Positions 1-7,729 are shown, counted from the stretch's first letter. The stretch: 64,000 nucleotides of DNA from UBA1127 sp034422455 (GCA_034422455.1 DAOUJQ010000017.1:1-64000), one strand, 5' to 3'. Notes: generated by a model not told the origin, from the letters alone. A program made the numbers and translations.

Positions 1-50
1 TGCCGGTATCCAGAAACCCTGCGCCCGACGACGCCCGCTCACCCCCCTGC

Positions 51-308
51 CACCACCCCCTCGCGCGAACGCCGTCTCCCCCGCTACCCTCGCCCCATGC
101 ACCGTCACCACAACAGCACAACCGCGGCGCCATTTCCCCCTCCCCCGCGAGGGGGGGAGGGCTGGGGTGGGGGGCGCACGCCGGGCCTGTCCTGAGCCTG
201 TCGAAGGGCCGGGAATTGTTCCCCCCCAGATGAAAAATTTTCGTCTTGTATCTGCAACGTGCCAACGCAGCTTCAACACGAAAAACAAAACAATTCCCCG
301 CAGCTACG
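51..308 (+). repeat. Composite element, copy A (internally deleted)
   Basis: The 5' end shares the block gctaccctcgccccatg and the preceding cccctcgcgcgaa with the copy at 35108-35581. The 3' end (231-308) shares tgaaaaatttt, the hairpin with loop aacgtgcca, and the terminal gcagctacg. The open reading frame found between these ends in the 35-kb copy is missing here. Its place is taken by GC-rich sequence that includes one dispersed palindrome. The 3' hairpin pairs 242-255 with 267-280 imperfectly. Confidence 0.7.
186..211. repeat. Dispersed palindrome family A
   Basis: The core is cctgagcctgtcgaagg, an imperfect palindrome seen about fifteen times in the window, almost always between genes. 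This copy sits inside composite element copy A. Confidence 0.8.
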
Positions 309-343
309 CCGGACGTGGAAAACAATTCGGCCCCGCACAACCC

Positions 344-369
344 GCTCATCCTGAGCCTGTCGAAGGGCC
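344..369. repeat. Dispersed palindrome family A
   Basis: Copy of the cctgagcctgtcgaagg core, preceded by ctcat instead of the more common gttcgc. Confidence 0.8.
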
Positions 370-438
370 GGGACCAGAGGAAAGACGATTGAAGGGCAAG
401 ACAAAAGTGGAAAACACGCGGACCGCGCGACCCCCCTC

Positions 439-514
439 CGATTGCCCTGAGCTTGTCGAAGGGTCCTGCGCAGGCAGAGCCTGCCCCTGCGAAGGCAGGG
501 GAACCCAGAGGGGC
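439..514. repeat. Family A palindrome followed by family B palindrome
   Basis: At 441-466 is gccctgagcttgtcgaagg. At 480-514 is a second palindrome type, cctgcgaaggcagg followed by gaacccagagg. The same A-then-B order recurs near 20798-20862 and 37247-37296, which suggests the two types target each other or move together. Confidence 0.75.
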
Positions 515-551
515 AGGGCGGACGCGGGGCGCGCTCCAACCCCCATCCCCT

Positions 552-580
552 CATACCGGCGCATGCCGGTATCCAGAAAC
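552..580. repeat. Dispersed palindrome family C
   Basis: The arms are ataccggc and gccggtat around a short centre, followed by ccagaaac. Related copies are at 1-17 (half only), 37190-37238, 43009-43033 and 52558-52585. Confidence 0.8.
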
Positions 581-607
581 CCCGGGCCCAACGGCCGCCC
601 GTCAGCC

Positions 608-1387
608 CTAAATCGGCCGGACCGGCACTCCGCGCTCCGAGAGGTACGCCTTGACCTCGGCGATGGAGTACGTGCCGTAGTGGAAGATGCTCGCCGCCAG
701 CCCCGCGTCGGCGCGGCCCTCCTGCAGCGCGTGCAGCATGTGCTCCGGGCTCCCCGCGCCGCCGCTCGCCACGACGGGCACCGTCACCACCTCCGACAGC
801 GCTCGCAGCAGCTCGATGTCGTATCCCGCCTGCGTGCCGTCGGCGTCCATGCTGTTGACCACGATCTCCCCCGCGCCCAGCTCGACGGCCCGCGCCGCCC
901 ACTCGATGGCGTCGAGTCCGGATGGACGTCCGCCCCCAGCCCCGGTGCGCGTCCGCACCTCCCAGCGCACGGGGTCGGCGTCCGGGATGCGCATCGCGTC
1001 CAGTCCCAGCACGATGCACTGGGAGCCGAACCGGTCGGCGCCCTGCCGGATCAGGTCCGGGTTGTCGACGGCCGCGGTGTTGATGGACACCTTGTCCGCG
1101 CCCGCCAGCAGCATGGTGTGCATGTCCTCGACGGAGCGCAGCCCGCCGCCGACCGCCAGGGGGATGAAGACCTGCTCCGCCACCTGCGACACCACGTCCA
1201 GCATGATGCCGCGCTCGTCGGAGGAGGCGGTGATGTCGTAGAAGACCAGCTCGTCGGCCCCCGCCTCGTTGTACATGGCCGCCATCTCGACCGGGTCTCC
1301 CGCGTCGCGGTGGTCGAGGAACTTGACGCCCTTCACGACGCGGCCGCGCTTCACGTCCAGGCAGGGGATGATGCGTTTCGTCAGCAT
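608..1387 (-). CDS. hisF: Imidazole glycerol phosphate synthase cyclase subunit HisF
   Basis: HisF uses ammonia supplied by HisH to convert PRFAR into imidazole-glycerol phosphate and AICAR in histidine synthesis. The protein has 259 residues, the family's usual size, and a TIM-barrel sequence. The two catalytic aspartates are visible: D11 in PCLDV and D130 in LGLDA. The phosphate-binding loops AVGGGLRS and VASGGAGS are present. I start at the ATG giving MLTKRIIPCLDV. The frame stays open 19 codons further upstream, but those residues fall in a dispersed palindrome and do not match the family. It is the last gene of a minus-strand operon that also contains hisH and hisA. Confidence 0.97.
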   Translation of the reverse strand: MLTKRIIPCLDVKRGRVVKGVKFLDHRDAGDPVEMAAMYNEAGADELVFYDITASSDERGIMLDVVSQVAEQVFIPLAVGGGLRSVEDMHTMLLAGADKVSINTAAVDNPDLIRQGADRFGSQCIVLGLDAMRIPDADPVRWEVRTRTGAGGGRPSGLDAIEWAARAVELGAGEIVVNSMDADGTQAGYDIELLRALSEVVTVPVVASGGAGSPEHMLHALQEGRADAGLAASIFHYGTYSIAEVKAYLSERGVPVRPI

Positions 1388-1408
1388 GTCGTGCTCAGCC
1401 GCCCCTTT

Positions 1409-1436
1409 CCGTTCGCCCTGAGCAAGTCGAAGGATC
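1409..1436. repeat. Dispersed palindrome family A
   Basis: gttcgccctgagcaagtcgaagg, lying in the gap between the methyltransferase gene and hisF, about 22 bases upstream of the hisF start. Confidence 0.75.
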
Positions 1437-1450
1437 GCCGGCATCTTGGT

Positions 1451-1556
1451 GTAGGGGCGATTCGCGAATCACTCCCAAGCCGGGAAAGCCTGCCCCTTCC
1501 CCCTGGATGGGGGAAGAGCCTGCCCCGTACTCGATACGGGGTTGGGATGGGGGTGT
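1451..1556. repeat. Family D and family E palindromes
   Basis: At 1451-1470 is gtaggggcgattcgcgaatc, a nearly perfect palindrome also seen at 42914-42938. At 1523-1541 is ccccgtactcgatacgggg followed by a G-rich tail, matching 17238-17258. Both lie in the spacer between the methyltransferase gene and hisF. Confidence 0.75.
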
Positions 1557-1567
1557 ACTCCCCACTG

Positions 1568-2128
1568 CTATTTCCTCAGGAGCACCAGGTAGTAGCGGCT
1601 GGAGAGGTCGCGCTTCTCCGCGAACCGGAGCCCGGCCTGCTTGCCGACATCGACGATGTCCGACTCCGAGAGCCGCTTGTCCATGGCTGGCCCGTCCTCG
1701 CCGTCGGCCTTCGTCCACTCGATGACCGCCGCCCAGCCGCCGCGCTTCAGTGCCTTGCCGACGCGCTTCATCATCGCGGGCTTGCTCGTGCGTATGGTGG
1801 AGAGGGCCAGGGCCAGCAGCGCGCCGTCCAGCGACTCCGCCTCCACTGTGGCGTCCTCGTCCTTGGGGTCGTAGACGACGGAGTTGGAGAGCCGCCACTG
1901 CTGCAGCTTGTTCTCCAGCTCCTCGCGGTTGGCGACGGACTCGTCGGTGGCGTAGACCTTCCCGTCGAAGGTGTGCTTGGCCAGCGGAATGGTCAGCGCC
2001 CCCTTGCCGCACCGGAAGTCGCCCAGGAGCTGGTACGGCCGCAGCGGCAGCTGCGCCAGGATGCGCAGCGGGTCGATCTGCTCTGTCAGCGTCTGGGATG
2101 GTACGGATTGGTCCGCTTTCGTCGTCAT
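1568..2128 (-). CDS. Class I SAM-dependent methyltransferase-like protein
   Basis: This is a 186-residue protein. The segment LGDFRCGKGALTIPLA (about residues 35-50) resembles the glycine-rich SAM-binding loop, followed by VYATDES at the position of motif post I and by a DGALLALAL strand. The rest fits a small Rossmann methyltransferase fold. The substrate cannot be read from sequence. It lies between hisA and hisF on the same strand, so it is probably co-transcribed with histidine genes, although palindromic repeats separate it from hisF. The glycine loop is less regular than in typical family members, so the enzymatic assignment is moderate. Confidence 0.65.
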   Translation of the reverse strand: MTTKADQSVPSQTLTEQIDPLRILAQLPLRPYQLLGDFRCGKGALTIPLAKHTFDGKVYATDESVANREELENKLQQWRLSNSVVYDPKDEDATVEAESLDGALLALALSTIRTSKPAMMKRVGKALKRGGWAAVIEWTKADGEDGPAMDKRLSESDIVDVGKQAGLRFAEKRDLSSRYYLVLLRK

Positions 2129-2170
2129 GCTGTCCCTCTCCCTTGGTTGAAGGGTTCCCCGCGACCCGCG

Positions 2171-2905
2171 TCAGCCCGTCGCCGGCGCGTTCCCCACGAG
2201 CTGCAGCGCCTCTCGCAGGTCCACGTTTCCCGTGTACAACGCCTTGCCGACGATGGCCCCACTCACGCCCAGCCCTGCCAGCCGCTCCAGGTGCCGCGTC
2301 GAAGCGATGCCCCCGGCCGCGATGATGGGCGCGGAGACGTTGTTCACCGCCTCCGTCAGCGCCTCGAAGTTGGGCTCCGTCAACGTGCCGTCGCGGCTGA
2401 TGTCCGTGTATTCCAGGTGTTGCACGCCCAGGGACGTCATCTGCTGCAGCAGGTCCATCGCCCGCATCCGCGACGGCTGCTTCCAGCCGCGGAGCGCCGC
2501 CCAGCCGTCCCTGGCGTCGACGGAGACCACCACGACGTCCCGGCCGAAGCGGTCCAGCATCTGCACGACGAAGTCCGGGTCCTCGACCGCCGACGTGCCC
2601 AGCACCAGCCGCTTCGCTCCGGCTGCGGCCAGCGTGTCGGCCTTGTCCGCGTCCCGGATCCCGCCGCCGACCTCCACGGGCATGTCCACCGCGTCGATGA
2701 TCGCCCGGATGGCGTCGAGGTTGGCGGGCTCGCCCGTTGCCGCCCCGTCCAGGTCAACCACGTGCAGCAGCGCAGCGCCCTCGGCCTGCCAGCGGAGCGC
2801 CACGGCCACGGGGTCCAAGCCAAAGACCTCTTCCTGGTCGTAGTCGCCTTGGTAAAGCCGGACGCAGCGCCCATCCCGCAGGTCAATTGCCGGAATGACG
2901 TCCAT
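2171..2905 (-). CDS. hisA: ProFAR isomerase HisA
   Basis: HisA carries out the Amadori rearrangement of ProFAR to PRFAR in histidine biosynthesis. It is a 244-residue TIM barrel. The catalytic aspartates are D8 (PAIDLRDG) and D130 (VSVDARDGW). Phosphate loops VEVGGGIRD and IAAGGIAS are visible. I use the ATG giving MDVIPAIDL. The frame is open further upstream but overlaps the neighbouring small gene. The sequence alone does not show whether it also acts as TrpF, as PriA does in Actinobacteria. It lies between the 71-residue gene and the methyltransferase gene. Confidence 0.97.
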   Translation of the reverse strand: MDVIPAIDLRDGRCVRLYQGDYDQEEVFGLDPVAVALRWQAEGAALLHVVDLDGAATGEPANLDAIRAIIDAVDMPVEVGGGIRDADKADTLAAAGAKRLVLGTSAVEDPDFVVQMLDRFGRDVVVVSVDARDGWAALRGWKQPSRMRAMDLLQQMTSLGVQHLEYTDISRDGTLTEPNFEALTEAVNNVSAPIIAAGGIASTRHLERLAGLGVSGAIVGKALYTGNVDLREALQLVGNAPATG

Positions 2906-2967
2906 GGAGTCCACCTTGGAAAGGAATGGGGCGCCCTGCGCCCCGGGGTTGTCCTCCGCGCCGAAGT

Positions 2968-3183
2968 CTAGGCCGATTGCAGGTTGTGCTCTTCCACGAA
3001 GTAGCTGTCCCGCACGCCCTCGAAGCGGATGAGGTACACCGGGTCGCCCTCGCCGTACGTGGAGGCCATCGTGCGCTCCGGGACCTCGGTGATGACGTGG
3101 CCCTTCTGCCCTATGATCTCTTCCTGGATGCCGCGGATGGTGCCGGGGACTTGTACCAGGTCCCCCTTCTGAAACTTGCCCAT
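2968..3183 (-). CDS. Small conserved-looking protein in the his operon
   Basis: I do not recognise this 71-residue protein. It starts MGKFQKGDLVQVPG and is rich in beta-prone stretches (DLVQVPG, GHVITEVP, PVYLIRFEG, DSYFVEEHNL). This resembles a small SH3-like barrel of the kind found in KOW or nitrile-hydratase-beta domains. There is no signal peptide or membrane segment. The gene sits between hisH and hisA with short gaps, and rev-comp ggatgacct lies just upstream of its ATG. A role linked to HisH/HisA is only guilt by association. Confidence 0.7.
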   Translation of the reverse strand: MGKFQKGDLVQVPGTIRGIQEEIIGQKGHVITEVPERTMASTYGEGDPVYLIRFEGVRDSYFVEEHNLQSA

Positions 3184-3223
3184 AGGTCATCCTCCAAAGA
3201 AGCCGAGTGCTACGTGCAAGAGG

Positions 3224-3850
3224 TTACGCCAAAGACCGTACCATGCGCAAGAAGTTGCCGTAGAGCCGCAGTCCCGTGGGGCCGCTCTTCTCCGGGTGGA
3301 ACTGCGTGGCGACGACGTTGCCCTGGGCCACCGCGCAGCAGAACCGCAGCCCGTAGTCCGTCACCGCCGCGACCGGTTCGGCCGACACCGGGTCGGGGTA
3401 GTAGCTGTGCACGAAGTAGAAGTGGCTGTCCTGCGGCACGTCGGCAAAGACCGGGTGGTCCGGCTGCAGCAGCTCGGCGGTGTTCCAGCCCATGTGCGGC
3501 ACCTTCAGCCCCGGCGGGAACCGGCGCACCTGCCCCGGTATGACGCCAAGGCACTCGGCGCCGCCCTCCTCCGTGTAGTCGAAGAGCAGTTGAAGCCCCA
3601 GGCAGACGCCGAAGAACGGCTTCTCGCCGGCGATGGCCTGCTTGACCGACTCCGTGAGGTCTTGCGCCTCCAGCGCCACCATCGCGGAGTCGCAGGCGCC
3701 CTGCCCCGGCAGCACCAGCCCGTCCGCCGCGGCGATCTCCGCCGGGTCCGCCGTCACGAGCACGTGCGCCCCCAGGCTCTCCAGCGCCTTCGCGACGCTG
3801 CGGAGGTTGCCCGCGCCATAGTTGATGATGGCGATGTTCGGTGTGCTCAT
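3224..3850 (-). CDS. hisH: Imidazole glycerol phosphate synthase glutaminase subunit HisH
   Basis: HisH hydrolyses glutamine and passes ammonia to HisF. The protein has 208 residues and a class I glutamine amidotransferase fold. The catalytic triad is visible: C83 in GVCLGLQLLF, H185 and E187 in QFHPEKS. The oxyanion loop PGQGAC is at about 48-53. Its start ATG overlaps the stop of the upstream lipoprotein hydrolase gene by four bases (ATGA), so the two are translationally coupled. HisF and HisA lie downstream in the same operon. Confidence 0.97.
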   Translation of the reverse strand: MSTPNIAIINYGAGNLRSVAKALESLGAHVLVTADPAEIAAADGLVLPGQGACDSAMVALEAQDLTESVKQAIAGEKPFFGVCLGLQLLFDYTEEGGAECLGVIPGQVRRFPPGLKVPHMGWNTAELLQPDHPVFADVPQDSHFYFVHSYYPDPVSAEPVAAVTDYGLRFCCAVAQGNVVATQFHPEKSGPTGLRLYGNFLRMVRSLA

Positions 3851-4581
3851 TGGGTGAACAGCTCCAGGAGCTCCAGGATCCTGTCCCGCACCAGCTCGCT
3901 GTGTCGGCCGTACACGAGGTCCGTTCCGTGCTCGCCTCCCGTGAACACCTCGAAGTACCGGGGTTCGCTCGACGCGTCGTACAGGGCGGCCCCGTCCAAC
4001 CGTGCGCTGGTGTCGTCCTCTGCGACCATGAAGAACTTGGGCTCCTCTACGCCGGCGACGTAGTCCGCTGCGGACAGTCCTTCTATCTCCTTCGGCGCGG
4101 AGATGGCGATGATGCCGGCCACGTCCCGGTTGGCCGCCGCCTTGACCGCCGCCGTGCCTCCCATGCTGGCCCCCACGACCACGGGCCGCGTCACGCCCTG
4201 CGTCGCCAGGTAGTCCAGCGCGCCCCCAAGGTCAAGGTCGATCATCCCGATCTCCTTGTCGCCCTGCGATGGCCGGTATCCGCGGAAGTTGAACGTGAAG
4301 GCCGCGTACTCTGCGTCCGCCAGTGTCTCGGCAAAGGGCGCCCAGCTCGTCTGGTCCGAGGGTCGCATGTGGGCCAGCACCACGGTCACGTCGCCCGCGC
4401 CGTAGTGCTTCCCCCGCAGCGTGATGCCGTCCGTGGACGTGAACTCCACCTCGCCCGGCCCCAGCGGCGGCGGCGGGTCCTCCTCTTCCGAGCAGGCCGC
4501 CAACCCAAACGCAAGAACGGCAAGCGCCGCCAAAGCGGCCAACAGGCCTGCGAATCGCAGTCTCCGGGAGCGGGGCAGCAT
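3847..4581 (-). CDS. Alpha/beta-hydrolase lipoprotein
   Basis: This is a predicted membrane-anchored hydrolase of 244 residues. Residues 1-29 form a lipoprotein signal with lipobox LAAC and lipidated C30. Then comes a proline-rich spacer and an alpha/beta-hydrolase domain. The nucleophile elbow is GASMGG with S139. A likely acid is D189 or D190 and the likely histidine is H218 (GGEHGT). The closest general class is dienelactone-hydrolase or serine-aminopeptidase-like enzymes, and the substrate is unknown. It is the first gene of the his-containing operon, behind an extended -10 promoter. Its coupling to hisH is probably only organisational. Confidence 0.85.
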   Translation of the reverse strand: MLPRSRRLRFAGLLAALAALAVLAFGLAACSEEEDPPPPLGPGEVEFTSTDGITLRGKHYGAGDVTVVLAHMRPSDQTSWAPFAETLADAEYAAFTFNFRGYRPSQGDKEIGMIDLDLGGALDYLATQGVTRPVVVGASMGGTAAVKAAANRDVAGIIAISAPKEIEGLSAADYVAGVEEPKFFMVAEDDTSARLDGAALYDASSEPRYFEVFTGGEHGTDLVYGRHSELVRDRILELLELFTQ

Positions 4582-4644
4582 AGGGCGGGACCTCTCGAGC
4601 CACAGGGTTCAGGCGTGCGTGACGGAAATCACGACCTTTCTGCC

Positions 4645-4653
4645 ATTATAGCA
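4645..4653 (-). promoter_or_regulatory. Extended -10 promoter of the his operon
   Basis: On the minus strand the sequence reads TGC-TATAAT, a perfect -10 with an extended TGn element. A weak TTGGGC lies 15 bases upstream. The start codon of the lipoprotein hydrolase is about 60 bases downstream. The same TGnTATAnT pattern occurs before several other genes in the window. Confidence 0.65.
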
Positions 4654-4672
4654 TTGTGGTCCCTTGCCCAAT

Positions 4673-4710
4673 GCGTTCGCCCTGGCCGCGTCCTGAGCCA
4701 GCCGAAGGAG
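4673..4710. repeat. Dispersed palindrome family A, long variant
   Basis: gttcgccctggccgcg followed by tcctgagccagccgaagg. It is a longer arm variant like the one at 10155-10192, and it abuts the his operon promoter. Confidence 0.7.
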
Positions 4711-4736
4711 ATTCCCCGATAGTAGTGGGAGCGTCC

Positions 4737-5690
4737 CTACGTCGGTCGCCGGTAGTTGCCGTAGGTATTCTCGTAGTCGCGCTGGACTTCAGCCGGCAGG
4801 AACGTGTCCTCGACGGCTCGCACGAGTGCGCCGCCGGGGTAGACGAAGTCGTGGAAGTTTGTTGCGCCCCACTTGCCGGCTGCCGCCTGCTGCCTGCGCT
4901 CGTCCATCGCGACGATGCCGCGCTCCTTGAAGTCGTTCAGCAGTTCCCACACGGCTTGCAGGCCGACGGAGCTGGTCATCGCGGGGAAGATGGCCACCGC
5001 GACGCCCCACTCCTGCAGCTCCTCCAGCGTCGGCGCCGGCGGGCGTCCGCCGAAGGTCGGCATGACCGCGCCAGGGATGCGCTCCGCCGCCTCCTGCACC
5101 TGCTCCCTGTGCTGGACGTTGTTCAGCCAGATGAGGTCCGCGCCCGCCTCCTGGTACCGCAGGCACCGCTCGATGGCGCCCTCGAAGTCGCCCCCCTCCG
5201 CGCCGATGAAGTCGCACCGCGCGCAGATGACGAAGTCGGGGTCGATCGAGTTCCGCGCCGCGACGGCGGCCCTGTACTTGCCGACGGCCTCCTCCGTCGA
5301 GATGCAGCGGCGGCCCGCGGCGGTACCGGACATCTTCGGGAACTCCTGGTCCTCGATGTGCAGTCCGCCTGCCCCGGCGCGCACGTAGCCCTCCACCGCG
5401 TGGTAGACGCTGACGGCGTTGCCGTAGCCCGTGTCCGAGTCCACCAGCACGGGGATTGACGACACGGTCGTGATGTTGCGCGCGGCCTCCAACATCTCCT
5501 TGTGCCCGGTCAGTCCGATGTCCGGCTTGCCGTAGACGTGCGCGTTGGTCTGCGAGCCTGCAAGGAAGAAGGACTCGTAGCCCAGCGACTCCGCCATCCG
5601 GGCGGCCAGCGGACTGAAGCCGCCGGGCATGATGAGGAGCTTGTCGTCGTTGATGGAATTGCGAAGCCTGGTGGTGGCCCTGTCTGCCAT
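4737..5690 (-). CDS. Isocitrate lyase/PEP mutase family enzyme
   Basis: This is a 317-residue TIM-barrel enzyme of the isocitrate lyase/PEP mutase superfamily. The metal-binding VDSDTGYGN (D84, D86) and HIEDQ (E113) motifs are clear. The isocitrate-lyase KKCGH loop with its catalytic cysteine is absent, replaced by PKMSGTAAGR. True isocitrate or methylisocitrate lyase activity is therefore unlikely. Family alternatives include oxaloacetate decarboxylase/hydrolase or a carboxyvinyl-phosphonate mutase-like enzyme. It is followed on the same strand by the tandem substrate-binding-like proteins, and a ggaggagcac-type ribosome site precedes the ATG. Confidence 0.85.
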   Translation of the reverse strand: MADRATTRLRNSINDDKLLIMPGGFSPLAARMAESLGYESFFLAGSQTNAHVYGKPDIGLTGHKEMLEAARNITTVSSIPVLVDSDTGYGNAVSVYHAVEGYVRAGAGGLHIEDQEFPKMSGTAAGRRCISTEEAVGKYRAAVAARNSIDPDFVICARCDFIGAEGGDFEGAIERCLRYQEAGADLIWLNNVQHREQVQEAAERIPGAVMPTFGGRPPAPTLEELQEWGVAVAIFPAMTSSVGLQAVWELLNDFKERGIVAMDERRQQAAAGKWGATNFHDFVYPGGALVRAVEDTFLPAEVQRDYENTYGNYRRPT

Positions 5691-5782
5691 GTCGGTGCTC
5701 CTCCTTTGATGAGCTGGCGGGAGTTGGATGTGCGCAGTCTACTTGAACGCCGTCGACCTGTGCCACCGCCCCGGGCAAGCAA

Positions 5783-5812
5783 CAAGGGCCCCGGGATGCC
5801 CCGAGGCCCTTG
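5783..5812 (-). terminator. Stem-loop terminator after first substrate-binding-like gene
   Basis: CAAGGGCC (5783-5790) pairs perfectly with GGCCCTTG (5805-5812). Read on the minus strand it is followed by TTGTTGCTTG. It sits 25 bases beyond the stop codon of the 5837-6724 gene. A counterpart with one compensatory base pair follows the paralogous gene. Confidence 0.65.
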
Positions 5813-5836
5813 CAGGCGCCTGTTCGTGCGAAGGGA

Positions 5837-6724
5837 CTAGGCGTGGACGGCCGTCTCGTACTCGGCGTGGCCGACCTGGTCCTCGCCGAAGATGCCCCAC
5901 TCGACCATCCACCGGTGCGTCCGCTCGAAGGTCTCCTTCGTGTACGGCTCGAAGACCAGCCGTTCGCCGATGCCCGCCTTGCGGTAGTCGAAGTACTGGT
6001 GGAACCGCTCCGGCAGCTCCCGCAGGAAGTAGTGCTGGTAGAGCTCCTTGGCCACGTCGATCTCCCGCTGGGCACGCTGCAGGGCGTTGAAGTAGGCCCA
6101 GAGCTGCTCGTCGGTGGCGTCGCCGTTGATCAGGAAGCCGATCATGAAGGAGGTGTCGACGACCTTGCGGAAGCCCTGCTGCTCCAGCACGTAGGACGGC
6201 GTGCCGAAAACGTTCGCGGCCTGCACCCGGCGGTCGAGGGCGAGTTGGCAGCGGTCCTGCGGCCCGCCCACGAACTGCAGGTTGATCTGGTCCCGGGACA
6301 GAAAGGGTTCCAGCGCCTGGATGGCGGAGAAGTGGCTGCCGGAATGGTAGCCGACGGCAACTGCAACGCCCGCCAGGTCCTCGGGCTCCTTGATGTCCGA
6401 CTCCGGCGCGACCCAGATGCCGGAGGGAGTCACCGAGTAGGCGTGGCCCCACATGCGGCCGGACTGGCCGTGGGCGGCCATGTTGACGGCCCAGTGGCAG
6501 GCGGAGCTGATCTCGCAAGCGCGCCCGGCCTCCATGTGCTCGAACGCGCCTCGCTTCACCTCGACCGGCGCCTGGTCTGTGCTGGAGACGGTGGGCTGGG
6601 CGAAGAAAGCGCTCGCGTCGGCGCCGACAAACTCGTAGTCCAGACCCTCGTCCTCAAAGTACCCCTTCTCCACGGCCACCCACTCCTGTAGGCGTCCATG
6701 GGGCATCACGCGGAACTTTGCCAT
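5837..6724 (-). CDS. Periplasmic-binding-fold protein without signal peptide (paralogue 1)
   Basis: This 295-residue protein resembles the NMT1/THI5/SsuA class of ABC substrate-binding domains. The opening RLQEWVAVEKGYFEDEGLDYEF is typical of that fold, as are TDQAPVEV and the EPEDLAGV-AVGYHSGS stretch. It has no signal peptide or lipobox and starts directly with the fold. It may be cytosolic, or a binding-fold enzyme rather than a transporter component. No ABC permease or ATPase lies nearby. The next gene upstream is a near-identical paralogue. The CCCFC iron motif of eukaryotic THI5 enzymes is absent. Confidence 0.8.
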   Translation of the reverse strand: MAKFRVMPHGRLQEWVAVEKGYFEDEGLDYEFVGADASAFFAQPTVSSTDQAPVEVKRGAFEHMEAGRACEISSACHWAVNMAAHGQSGRMWGHAYSVTPSGIWVAPESDIKEPEDLAGVAVAVGYHSGSHFSAIQALEPFLSRDQINLQFVGGPQDRCQLALDRRVQAANVFGTPSYVLEQQGFRKVVDTSFMIGFLINGDATDEQLWAYFNALQRAQREIDVAKELYQHYFLRELPERFHQYFDYRKAGIGERLVFEPYTKETFERTHRWMVEWGIFGEDQVGHAEYETAVHA

Positions 6725-6788
6725 GACGATCCTCCTTTGGCTCGTGTGCTACATCGATTGTACAGGCAGCATCCGGTGCTGCACATCA

Positions 6789-6817
6789 CACGGGCCCCGG
6801 TCAACCCGAGGCCCGTG
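6789..6817 (-). terminator. Stem-loop terminator after second substrate-binding-like gene
   Basis: CACGGGCC (6789-6796) pairs perfectly with GGCCCGTG (6810-6817), 25 bases beyond the stop codon at 6842. It matches the hairpin at 5783-5812 except for a compensatory A-T to C-G pair, so gene and terminator were duplicated together and the stem is maintained. Confidence 0.65.
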
Positions 6818-6841
6818 CGGGCGCCTGTTCGCGTTGAGGGA

Positions 6842-7729
6842 CTAGGCGTGGACGGCCTCGGCGTACGAAGCGTGGCCCACCTGGTCGTCGCCGAAGATGC
6901 CCCACTCGACCATCCACCGGTGCGTCCGCTCGAAGGTCTCCTGCGTGTAGGGCTCGAACACCAGCCGCTCGCCGATGCCCGCCTTCCGGTAGTCGAAGAA
7001 CGGGTGGAAGCGCTCCGGAAGCTCGGTCAGGAAGTAGTGCTGGTAGAGCTCCTTGGCCACGTCGATCTCCCGCTGTGCCCGCTGCAGGGCGTTGAAGTAG
7101 GCCCAGAGCTGCTCGTCGCTGGCGTCGCCGTTGATGAGGAAGCCGATCATGAAGGACGTGTCGACGATCTTGCGGAAACCCTGCTGCTCCAGCACGTAGG
7201 ACGGCGTGCCGAAGACGTTGGCCGCCTGCACCCGCCGGTCCAGCGAGAGCTGGCAGCGGTCAACCGGGCCGCCGACGAACTGCAGGTTGATGTCCTCCTT
7301 CGCGAGGAACGGCTCCAGCGCCTGGATGGCGGAGAAGTGGCTGCCGGAGTGGTAGCCGACGGCCACCGGCACACCCGCCAGGTCCTCGGGCTCCTTGATG
7401 TTCGACTCCGGCGCGACCCAGATGCCGGAGGGGGTCACGGAGTAGGCGTGGCCCCACATGCGGCCGGACTGGCCGTGGGCGGCCATGTTGACGGCCCAGT
7501 GGCAGGCGGAGCTGATCTCGCAGGCGCGGCCCTCGGACATGCCCTCGAACGCGCCCCGCTTTACCTCGACGGGCGCCTGGTCCGTCGACGATACCGTCGG
7601 CTGCCGGAACATCGCGTTTCGGTCGCCTCGCACGAATTCGTAGTCGAGGCCCTCGTCCGTAAAATACCCCTTCTCCTCCGCCACCCACTCCTGCAGGCGG
7701 CTGTGAGGCATGATCCTGAACTTGGCCAT
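6842..7729 (-). CDS. Periplasmic-binding-fold protein without signal peptide (paralogue 2)
   Basis: At 295 residues it is nearly identical to the 5837-6724 product over its whole length. The central block from SSACHWAVNMAAHGQSGR through GIWVAPES is unchanged. Differences cluster at residues 40-55 and at the C-terminus. I start at the ATG giving MAKFRIMPHS, which has a clear GGGAGG ribosome site (rev-comp of cctccc). Eight more upstream codons are open but unlikely. As in the paralogue there is no export signal. It is divergent from the LysR gene across a 130-base shared regulatory region. The LysR protein may therefore control both copies and possibly the PEP-mutase-like gene. Confidence 0.8.
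   Translation of the reverse strand: MAKFRIMPHSRLQEWVAEEKGYFTDEGLDYEFVRGDRNAMFRQPTVSSTDQAPVEVKRGAFEGMSEGRACEISSACHWAVNMAAHGQSGRMWGHAYSVTPSGIWVAPESNIKEPEDLAGVPVAVGYHSGSHFSAIQALEPFLAKEDINLQFVGGPVDRCQLSLDRRVQAANVFGTPSYVLEQQGFRKIVDTSFMIGFLINGDASDEQLWAYFNALQRAQREIDVAKELYQHYFLTELPERFHPFFDYRKAGIGERLVFEPYTQETFERTHRWMVEWGIFGDDQVGHASYAEAVHA

Larger units (their letters stand above)
1..607. other. Gene-free repeat-rich region
   Basis: I see no convincing gene here. The long open frames that cross it on either strand are low-complexity products of GC-rich repeats. The stretch holds a partial palindrome at the very start (tgccggtatccagaaac), a shortened copy of a composite element (about 51-308), three copies of the CCTGAGCCTGTCGAAGG palindrome (186-211, 344-369, 439-466), a CCTGCGAAGGCAGG-type palindrome (480-514) and a full CATACCGGCGCATGCCGGTATCC palindrome-type repeat (552-580). 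Confidence 0.75.

Noticed and set aside
1388..1444. A 19-residue N-terminal extension of HisF
   Set aside because: The extension is encoded by a dispersed palindrome; the internal ATG gives the standard HisF N-terminus.
167..2971. A 934-codon open frame on the plus strand
   Set aside because: It runs antisense through hisF, the methyltransferase and hisA, has a repetitive Arg/Pro/Gly composition and matches no family. It is a by-product of high GC and biased codon positions.
4737..5690. Isocitrate lyase
   Set aside because: The catalytic KKCGH cysteine loop is absent, so only the superfamily can be named.
5837..7729. THI5-type pyrimidine synthase
   Set aside because: The overall fold class fits, but the CCCFC iron-binding motif that defines the eukaryotic enzymes is missing, so I keep a neutral name.
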